This document shows, one piece after another, positions 1 to 7,768 of a stretch of 16,995 bases of DNA. The stretch comes from Dissophora ornata. Taxonomy: Eukaryota; Mortierellomycota; Mortierellomycetes; Mortierellales; Mortierellaceae. Positions within the stretch are counted from its first letter, which is position 1. Each line of letters starts with the position of its first letter. The position numbers were made by a program, and so were the translations under genes. The stretch covers positions 1-16,995 of the forward strand of contig MU617013.1 in NCBI GenBank assembly GCA_025201705.1, read 5' to 3'. The notes below the pieces were generated by a model. That model was not told the DNA's origin and did no database searches. It saw only the letters and a list, made by a program, of their open reading frames with translations.

Positions 1-80
1 AAAAAAAAAAAGGAAAGGAAAGCAGATCGAGAACCACATCCATACGTTGGTTAACAATTCAAAGAACTTTGTCAGGAGTT

Positions 81-1588
81 TTATGCGGAAAACTTTGCAA
101 ACCGCATAATGCGGGATTGTGCCTGCATGATAGACATCTCTCTCTCTCTCTCTCGTTCGCTTACCAAGAACCATTGGTCCCAAGAACTCGATTGCGGTCG
201 GAAGTACCTCTGGAGGACAACGTTGCAGCTCTGGGCCGATTGAAAAGAGCGCCTGCATAAGTCGCTGTTGGTGTGTCCATTTGGATCCCCGGACTTTTTA
301 TGATTAGCGCGGCAGGATTTACACATTTGTAAAATGTTAAAAGTTGAGCGCATGACCGGGCATGAGATAGGCAAAGAGAAGGGAAAAAAAGATAGGCACC
401 GCCGGAACGAAGGCACAAAATGGTTGGTTATGTTGGTTATGGAGAGAGTAAATCCCTCCTCCCGTACCACCATGCACCCCTCCAATCGTTGGCCAAAACA
501 ACGCAAGGGCCAGTCGTGCTCTCTCCCCCCTGTTTACTTGACAACCTTTTTTTGATTTGTCTCTTTCCGGAAATAAAAGGATCACGCACTCAAGCGCTGC
601 AGTGATATACAGCCAAGGTTCTGCTTCCACCTGGTCGGCTGCGTTCTTTGCTATAGCTCACGTAGTATCATTTATTTTGCTCCATTGAGCCAACCAACCA
701 CCCACATTCAGGTCGCCGAGTCCTTTTTTTTTTTTTGTTCTCTTCTCAAGCCTAGCCCTATTGGGCCAATTTAGGGACGTTGGAGGAAAAAAAAACAACC
801 GCGACACAGGGGGGGGGGATGTGCAAGCAGTGCGAATGTACCTTCTAATATGCTCCCGTCAGCCCCTCGAGCAGCCCCTTGGGCCAAGAGCGAGATCTGG
901 TATTGTAGGTCGCTTAGAGAATCTATTTTACAACCAATTTGCATGCAAAGGACATTTTGATGGGGAGGGGTTAGTCCATAGTTTTGAATATGAAAAAACA
1001 AATGCGCAGAACATAGAAATGTGGGTTGCGCAAGCTGGAAAGGGGGGGTAGGAGAAACAACTATTGGGAAGCTTGGGTAAGCAGGGTTGTCAAGGCCCAC
1101 TCTCCTGCCCCCTTCTCCTTCCTGTCGTGCTGCCAACTTGCATTGATCGCTATTGATTTTGTTTTCCCGCTCTTTTTTTTTAAGCCCCCGAGTTTTCAGA
1201 CAGCTATCCCAAAGTGCAATAGTCGTGCAATGCCAGAAAACAAACAGAGCATCCAAAGACAAAAAAAAAAAAGAAATGGCGATAATAAATCTGTAGGGAT
1301 GGATAGAGTGTTACCTGATTGACACTCTCGTGCCTTGTGAATCCAGCCATGGATCGCATTATCAAGCAACGCATGCTGTAGTTTGACATCCTGAATGGAT
1401 AGGAAATGTTGCGGATGCGCTTCAAAGATGACCTTCGGATCGAGTGGTAGAGTCAAGTCCTTGTAGTCTAGAAATTCACCATCGCCCTCTGGAGCCTCCG
1501 TCGATGAAACCACAGGCGGCGAAACCACGGGCGGCGAAACTACAGGCGATGAAGACACAGGCAGTGAAGCCTCTGCACGGACACTCAT
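81..1588 (-). CDS. Unrecognised spliced protein, five proposed exons
   Basis: I do not recognise this family. Proposed exons on the minus strand are 1588-1315, 922-842, 638-538, 293-165 and 122-81; every junction is GT..AG and keeps frame, giving about 208 residues. The N-terminus is low-complexity Ser/Pro/Val (PVVSP repeats, residues about 11-29), followed by an acidic patch and a mixed helical stretch with the segments LPLDPKVIFEAHPQHF and LQHALLDNAIHGWIHKAREC. Exon 3 encodes EAEPWLYITAALECVILLF, which is hydrophobic but not clearly a membrane helix. Exon 4 holds several Cys and His residues and ends in an aromatic segment (SSSWDQWFL), and has higher GC at third positions than the competing frame. 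An in-frame stop lies 24 nt upstream of the ATG. Exon 1 is the safest part. The 244-nt third intron and the 42-nt last intron are the weakest; the last exon could lie beyond the left edge. Confidence 0.45.
137..154. repeat. (TC)9 microsatellite
   Basis: A perfect TC dinucleotide run, read as GA on the minus strand. It lies inside the proposed 42-nt last intron of the unrecognised gene. If that intron is retained the run is translated as Arg-Glu repeats in the same frame, so length changes not divisible by three would shift the C-terminus. Confidence 0.85.
1506..1565 (-). repeat. Four tandem 15-bp units encoding PVVSP-type repeats
   Basis: On the plus strand the unit GAAACCACAGGCGGC occurs as four consecutive, progressively diverged copies (1506, 1521, 1536, 1551). 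A multiple of three, it adds five residues per copy (Pro/Val/Val/Ser/Pro) to the N-terminus of the minus-strand gene. The two central copies differ by one base, so the array probably varies in copy number. Confidence 0.8.
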
Positions 1589-2581
1589 GACCCAACCCCC
1601 AACTCAGACTCGTTGAGAACAGGTCGCTTTCGAGAGGGCAATTGTCTCTTTCTATCACCCTTTTTTTAGGCGGGGGAGATAATTTTTTTTTGTTGAATGG
1701 TGGGATTCGGCAAGAAAGAATGGGAGGGGGGGTTGTTGTCGTTGTGAAGGAAAAGAAGTGTGATGAACAACCTGCGTGCAAATGTTAAGCAGACGGAAAA
1801 AAAATCGAGCGGACGCGTTTTTAAACAGAGTTAAACTCGCATCCAGCAGCGAAAGTGGAGTTTTGGACAGAAATAGGCACAGGAACAAGAACGACAACAG
1901 GACCACGTAAACATCAACCAATGCTCGATATAAGTATTTAAAAAAAAAAAGTCGCTGGTACAAAACCAAGGCAGGATAGCAAATTAGCAAAATAGAAAAC
2001 AACGGCCATGAATGAGTGGGAGAGAGGCCATATTGAAGTGCAGGAAGTGAGAAGAAACGAAAGGAATAGGAAACAAAGAAGTGTGGGAGCGAGGTGATGA
2101 AAGGGGGGGAAAGGTTTTCGTTCTTTCTACTGGGAAAGTCTGTGAGTCGGGCAGTGACAGGGGGGGGGAGGGAATTTATCGCACAGAGAAGGGGGGATTG
2201 GGGGGAGAGAAGGAAGCAACCAGGACGAGTACAAACCACTGTGTTGACAAACAGGAATTGTAATTGAATAAGAAGCGATGTGAGAACGGAGGGCAGACAG
2301 TGCTGGGAGAGTAAAGGACGAGAAACCAAAAAGTCGGATAAGGATCGAGGAGGTGGGAGGAGCACGAGGGACAAGAGAGAAACGCGTCCCTGTGACAGGG
2401 AGACGAGTGTGCGATGAGGTGGTTGGAATGGAGGAATGGAGAGGGATCGAGGGATGAGCAGGAAGTGAATGCACCAACAAGAGAAACCTCAAGCAAGCCA
2501 TCATGCCACACACACATTCAAACACACGCACACGAATGCCACATTGAGAGACGGCGAGGGGAGGGCATTTCCACACATCTC

Positions 2582-2767
2582 CTAGTTGAATGCAAGCAAT
2601 AATTGATTGCCGTTGGAGCATTGACCCTGGGGCAGTGCAAATGAGCAGGTTTCGTAATTCATTGGCGACCGGGACCACGGCGACCATTGTAGTGGGGGGG
2701 TTGCTGGAGTGATATGCGGATAGCCACTGTTTGCATTCATGGTTGATGCTGAACCATTGCTACACAA
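2582..2767 (-). other. Exon-like open segment, unassigned
   Basis: A minus-strand frame of about 61 codons, with an internal ATG near 2740, rich in Asn, Ser, Pro and aromatic residues and ending at a TAG. Its composition (for example GYPHITPATPPLQWSPWS) resembles disordered regions of fungal regulators more than the surrounding noise. No start context, splice site or neighbouring exon could be tied to it. It may be a 5' exon of a gene I could not assemble, or chance. Confidence 0.2.
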
Positions 2768-3278
2768 CTGTTCATATCCCGTTCATATCATACACAGACC
2801 TCCACTTCATGCTCTCATTTTTTTATGATTGCCAGACTACACTATTTACTGCACTAGTATATGTCTTAGCCAGAGCAAAAAGAACCACGGAATATATTCA
2901 ATGATCTATGTCTATCGCCTTGTGTGCGCGTATTTTACCGTCAATCAAACACAGAGGGAGCCACGAGGGGTGAAGAACGCGTCTTGTCCAAAAAAAAAAA
3001 GAAGGGTGAGCGCTCGTGGGAGGTGACCAATTGGGCAACAAGAGCGCTTCATCAGTTGCTGCAAACGACGCTCCGCACGACAGCCTCTCCGCATGTCTTG
3101 CAGCCTCAGCCGTAGCTTTGGTGAAAAGAGATAGGCGGACATGGCACACAGACAATGGGTCGAGCCCTTTCCTTGATACTATTGTTTGCCAATATGCATC
3201 CTCGCTATCCCACGTTCCGCGCTAAATCCTTCCCCTCATCTCGCGGGCGACATCATTCGTTTTTTGATCCCCTTGAAG

Positions 3279-3285
3279 TATAAAA
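3279..3285 (+). promoter_or_regulatory. TATA-like box (TATAAAA), no assigned gene
   Basis: TATAAAA preceded by a GC-rich patch and followed about 30 nt later by a CA/TC-rich possible start region. The first plus-strand ATG downstream (3383) opens only a 21-codon frame ending at 3448. It could drive a short or non-coding transcript, or be chance in AT-containing DNA. Confidence 0.2.
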
Positions 3286-3487
3286 CACGCGCCATCAGTA
3301 TCGTCGTCATTACACACTTTCACCTCCGTCCTCCTGCGTGCCACTCTCAATCCTCCTTCTTATCTGCACTGGCGAGGAGATCATGCTGAGGGAGACAGAT
3401 GGGTACTTCTGGCACCGCCAGATGCACACTTTCTCATGCAAGAAATAAGATAGAGAGCATGCGAGATGTGATGTGCAAGTATAGAGA

Positions 3488-3503
3488 GCGCGCGCGCGCG
3501 CGC
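3488..3503. repeat. (GC)8 dinucleotide run
   Basis: A perfect alternating GC run directly after an AGAGAG patch. Alternating purine/pyrimidine GC tracts can adopt Z-DNA. No gene overlaps it. Confidence 0.8.
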
Positions 3504-4305
3504 CAGAATTAATTGAAACCGAGGGAGGGGGAAAATATGCAGAGCGAACAATAAAGGTTGCATGCGAGAGATGGAATAGAAATGAGAGAGGGTAAACAGA
3601 CAATATCCATGCGGCTCTCCCGCTCTGTATTCCTCGCTTTTCCACCCCTTTCTCTCCCTCCCCCCTTCTCACAACTGTTGTTTGTGCTTTTGCCTCTCTG
3701 CCTCTTGATCCTCTCCTCCCCACATGTCTTTATACTCCTGCTTTTTTGTTGACGAGCTTCGGAAGCGCTGAAATGCTTGGACATCCATTCATTTCAGAGT
3801 ACAATACTCAAACAGCTCTCCCTGGCGGCTCTCTCATTCATTTACATTTCTGGCCTTGCTCCTCCCCCCTCGTTCATCGGTCTGTTCCCTCGACAGCGCG
3901 CGTATCTCCCGATATGGCTAATTAAATGGAGCTGTTAATTGCATTCAGGGATTGGGCCGATCCTGACCATGAGCGTGGATGCCCTCGTAGCCTGCCTGCA
4001 CGTCTGCTCTGTCAATCTGTTATCCCTCTTTTTGTTACTATTGTCCTTATTTTTGTCAGGACGTGTCTCCTGACTGCTGTGCCTTGCTGATGCACTCGCT
4101 TTGTGGTATTACGCGATGCAAAATAAAGTTTTCTACCACCCTTCCATCTACATCCACCCACGACCATGGTTATCGGCAGATCTTCACCAAGCCATTTTCA
4201 CATCCGCCTGATTCTTTTTTAATCTCTTGTCTAGAGCAGCCGAGACGCGTCGATTTCTAATTCTAGACTATGGGTCTATTTGCTATTTTTTTTTCCTTTC
4301 CTCCT

Positions 4306-6811
4306 TTACTCCTTCGTTTCCCCTGGCACAGGTGACGATGATCCCGCTGCTGCTGATTTCGTCTTCTTCTTCTTCTTGTCCGACACTTCCAGTGTGCCAT
4401 TGGGATGGAAGGTCCCCAGCTCTCCTGTATGGAACCACCCATCCTTATCCACCGCTGTCGATGTCGCATTCGGCTTCTTGAAATAACCCTTCATCACATT
4501 CGGTCCACGGATCAGAATCTACAAAAAGAAAAACAGTAAACAATAAGAACAGATCAGACGACCTTACGTCAATCGACTTGATATAACAAAGCCTCCTCTC
4601 CTCTTCTCTCCTCTCCTCCCCTGAGTCCTTTCACATACCTCGCCCCGTGGATTGGGTTCATCTGCACTGATAAATCCGCTTTCGACATCGTCCACCAGCT
4701 TGATCTCGTTGCATCCCACGGGCGCGCCAACATGTTGTGTCGTGCTTGAGTAGTCAAACATGTTGCAGCTTGTTGCAATGCCAGACGTCTCTGTCCTTCC
4801 ATAAGTGCTAATCACACGAATACCCATTGCAGCTCTAATATACTCCAATGTCTCTCTCTTTGTTGGATCTATAGAAGATAATACAGAAGTAATGCATGAG
4901 TCCTGGAGGAGATTGTCCTTACGCATATCAAAACAATGACATGACAAAAAAAAAAGCAGAACCTACTTGTTGTGACAATCAATCGCACTTTCCCTCCAAG
5001 TCTGGTGCGGATCTCTCCTAACCCAATAAAGTCCCAAAGACTAGTGGTAGTAACGCGTCCTGCTTTAAGAATAGCTAGCTTGGACGCAAATGCTCTCTTG
5101 AACAACGATCCCTTGCCATATGTCAGTTGAAGTGCCTCGTGAATTCTCTCCAAGATCACGGGCGTACTATTCGCCAGATACCCTTATTTTAGTACTCATT
5201 TCAAATCATTCCTCCTGCACTAAGACATTATTGAGTGAAACGTCGATTTCACAAGCAAAAACAGACCAAAAAACCCATACCTTGCGAAAATAGTGGGAGC
5301 AGAGGCTTGCGAATCATGCAAGACATTCTTCATGAGGCCACTGGGGAATACCAACGACCCACCTGCCAAAATAACCAGGCTTGACAACCAGACAGCAATG
5401 ACATCTCCATTTGAAAACTGACAGAGAAGGCGGTCTCGGTGCGTGAACTTTTTGCTTTCCGGAAGCGATGCCTTGAACGCAGTCATGGCTGCAACCAGGT
5501 TGGCATGGGTAAGCATCACGCCTTTTGATAGCTATGGGAGGGGGAGAAAGACAGTAGAGACAGTGAGCATCATTTTTCATCACATGGGTGATTATCAGTA
5601 AGTATTGCGCCAAGCATTAGCAGATCAAAAAACGATTTCTTTACAGAGGTCGACTTTGTGTTGTAGTTAATCATAGCGACATCCTCGGGATCAGGCTTGA
5701 CATGCTCCAACGGATTCAACAATCCATCGTATTCAACCCTTGCATACTTGACGACTTTCGCACCGTGTTGGGCCGCCAACTTTGTCTGCTCTGCTGAAAT
5801 GAAAACTCCTGCAACAATGATCGTCTTGAGTGACGGCAAGTCCTTCAGGGACTGCAACAACAATGGAAGGACCTTTTGAGAGACAAGCATCGCCTTCAGC
5901 TTTGTTTGGTTCACAACCTCGATCAACAGCTCACTGTTTCGCAGATCGTGGATCGGGACCGCCACAAAGCTGTATCGATAGAACGCCTGTTGCGCAATGA
6001 AGGACTCTATATTTTTCGTTTGTAAAGTAAATAAAACAATCAGTCAACGGCACAAATGAGCGAAAGTGAAGTGAAGCTCATATAAAATCGCTCGCAATAA
6101 TCGCAATCGCATGCTGTGCAACGTTGCAGTAATCAACCGTACCTTGCGAGTACGGAGTCATGATTCCGACAGGGGTCTCTGTCTTGGGCTTCAATCCTGT
6201 GAGGCTAATAAATCCGGAACCAAATCCATCGATCCTGTGGCCGACTTGTTCTGCAAGAGGAATTGGACATTGTTGTCAGCCAGATTGTCTCCTCGCGTCA
6301 AGTGTCAAACGATTTGTGATCATATGGAGGGGCGTGTAAATCCAATTACCAAAAGTGTTCTAATATGAAAAATCGCATGACGAGCAAAGAGAATACAAAA
6401 TTGTCAGTACAAGTCAACAAAAAAAAAAAAAAAAATGCGCGGCTTGCAACACCCCCCTCTTCCACAACAAACAAACGTCGGGTTCGACATGAAGCATACA
6501 TCCATAAGTGCAAACTGGTTCTGCAGTAAGTACATGATCGATCGTGCAGAGGGGTCAATGGCCGATCCTGCCTGCCAGACATCATACAGGGTCTTGATTT
6601 TGTCCGAGGGGTGCTTCACAAGTGAGCCTCCAAGGGTTGTAGATTTAGGCCGGTGGATCGCAGACTCGCCCTCGTTTCGGATAGGCGTCGGGACCGACTG
6701 CTGCTGAAGCAGGAGCGGGTGAAAGTCTGGCTCGGACTTGCTCAGTTGGATATAGGCGAGTGCAAGTGCGATAGCGATCGTCAGCACAATTGAAAGCGCG
6801 TCGACCTCCAT
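4306..6811 (-). CDS. Membrane-anchored long-chain acyl-CoA synthetase-like protein with altered ATP-binding motif and no C-terminal subdomain
   Basis: Family members (AMP-binding/ANL superfamily) activate fatty acids with ATP and CoA on ER, peroxisome or lipid-droplet membranes. Proposed exons are 6811-6500, 6359-6311, 6250-6143, 6006-5645, 5531-5281, 5166-4967, 4868-4639 and 4518-4306; all junctions are GT..AG and in phase, giving 574 residues. A hydrophobic helix spans residues about 5-22 (ALSIVLTIAIALALAYI). The N-terminal AMP-binding domain is recognisable throughout: KGVMLTHANL, FARxTPVILERI, the acyl-CoA synthetase gate/linker region, and A5 STYGRTETSG (448-457). The A3 P-loop, normally YTSGTTGxPKG, reads YNTKSTSLSKG (271-281), losing both glycines. 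A7, normally HTGD, is HTGE (537). The A8 motif (IDRKKNxxKL) and the roughly 100-residue C-terminal subdomain are absent; the protein instead ends in a Lys-, Ala- and Ser-rich tail. Full-length relatives have about 650-700 residues. Family call is strong; catalytic competence is doubtful. Shares a 957-bp divergent upstream region with the SQS1-like gene. Confidence 0.85.
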
Positions 6812-7529
6812 AGTGAAGCTTTGTTAGCTGGCTGTCGGTTGGTGGGTGTCGGTGGTGATCTGGGTGATGTCGACCGTGAGAGAAAGAGGGATGAGGGTGT
6901 GGAGAGATGTCGTTGGGATGAAGGGAGGTCGATGAGCTGAGCACAAGCAGCGTCGAAACCCACAACCAATCATCGACTGCAAAATCATTCCAGGCGCCAT
7001 CCTCACTAACCAGCCACCATTGTGAATTACCAAGCGGACAAAGGCACTGTACTGACCGACGCGGCAAGGATGGCGATCAGCGCGCAACCGCCGCGCGCTT
7101 TACTGCTCTATCCTCTAGAGGAGTGAAGTGGCCCATGGGAAGCCTCTTCTTTCCAAGGTGCGTTCCTGAACCGCCATCGCCGCTGTTTTTCTCGCTGTGT
7201 TCCGATTCGATCTTTAGTATCTAAAGGGCATCTCCACATTCGAGCATTCTTTTGTGGATCGTACAACGACAATCACGTTTATTAGAGCGCAATCGTGTAT
7301 CACTTTTGTTCTGCTGTCCTTGCACTCTGACAAGTTTGCGCTAAGCCGTTTTCGTACCATGTTCCAAAAGGCGGGATGCCCCTTCTCTCCTTTGCGTTTC
7401 TCACTGAGGCACATTCCGTCGCACATATTCATTGGCCTTGAATCCGCATGAAATCGAAAATACTGTTCCGCTCACTATAACGGAGTCGATGGGATATGGA
7501 ACGCCGTTTATTTTTGTTGTTGTTTTTCA

Positions 7530-7557
7530 TTTTTTTTTTTTTTTTTTTTTTTTTTTT
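7530..7557 (+). repeat. 28-nt poly(T) tract
   Basis: An uninterrupted T run about 210 nt upstream of the SQS1-like ATG. Long dA:dT tracts disfavour nucleosomes in fungal promoters, so it may keep the divergent promoter open. The length could also reflect assembly or replication slippage. Confidence 0.8.
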
Positions 7558-7739
7558 GCCTTTGCCTACTGCGGCGAAGTATCCGCAGGAAGGGGTCTAA
7601 AACATGCCTTAGATTGGTCACATGACCGCCGCAGTTGCAAAGGACACCCTCCTACGGCATCTCACACATTCCCTCACTCCCTTGGTCAAGACATTCTAAT
7701 CACGCCTCCCCTCATTCAGGAACCACCACCACTCACACT

Positions 7740-7746
7740 AACCCTA
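7740..7746 (+). promoter_or_regulatory. Telobox-like AACCCTA element upstream of SQS1-like gene
   Basis: AACCCTA lies 22 nt before the ATG at 7769. It contains ACCCTA, which fits the RCCCTR core bound by Tbf1-type telobox factors. Such elements are known in promoters of ribosome-biogenesis genes in several fungi, fitting a ribosome-biogenesis or splicing gene. A 7-nt match can be chance. Confidence 0.3.
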
Positions 7747-7768
7747 CCCAGCAGATATACATAACAAC

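Larger units (their letters stand above)
1589..4305. other. Gene-poor intergenic region, about 2.7 kb
   Basis: No long frame here has convincing coding character. The longest minus-strand frames between 1655 and 2687 are Ser/Pro/Leu/Phe-rich translations of purine-rich plus-strand DNA. The region contains homopolymer A, T and G tracts, an ACAC-rich patch near 2505-2534, a (GC)8 run at 3488-3503, one exon-like minus-strand segment (2582-2767) and a TATA-like box (3279-3285). The left part probably holds the promoter and 5' UTR of the minus-strand gene that starts at 1588. The right part, 3' of the acyl-CoA synthetase-like gene, probably holds its 3' UTR. Confidence 0.6.
6812..7768. promoter_or_regulatory. 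Divergent intergenic region between acyl-CoA synthetase-like and SQS1-like genes
   Basis: The two genes start in opposite directions 957 bp apart, so promoters and 5' UTRs of both must lie here. No open frame has a credible start or family match; minus-strand frames near 6824-7087 look like translated UTR. It contains a 28-nt T tract (7530-7557) and a telobox-like element (7740-7746). No clear TATA box precedes either ATG. Confidence 0.65.

Noticed and set aside
1655..2687. Long minus-strand frames of up to 239 codons
   Set aside because: Composition is Ser/Pro/Leu/Phe-rich, produced by purine-rich plus-strand DNA and G/A homopolymers; no domains, splice logic or biased codon use.
3310..3784. 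Minus- and plus-strand frames around the GC and pyrimidine-rich tracts
   Set aside because: Basic/Ser-rich or Leu/Pro-rich low-complexity translations with no homology and conflicting open frames on both strands.
3800..4305. Possible missing C-terminal exon of the acyl-CoA synthetase-like gene downstream of its stop
   Set aside because: Read on the minus strand, this stretch shows no A8 or GEYVAPEKIE-like motif in any frame.
7080..7140. GC-rich patch considered as a possible tRNA or structured RNA
   Set aside because: It lacks a cloverleaf, a T-loop GTTCRA box and a D-arm; no anticodon arm could be drawn.
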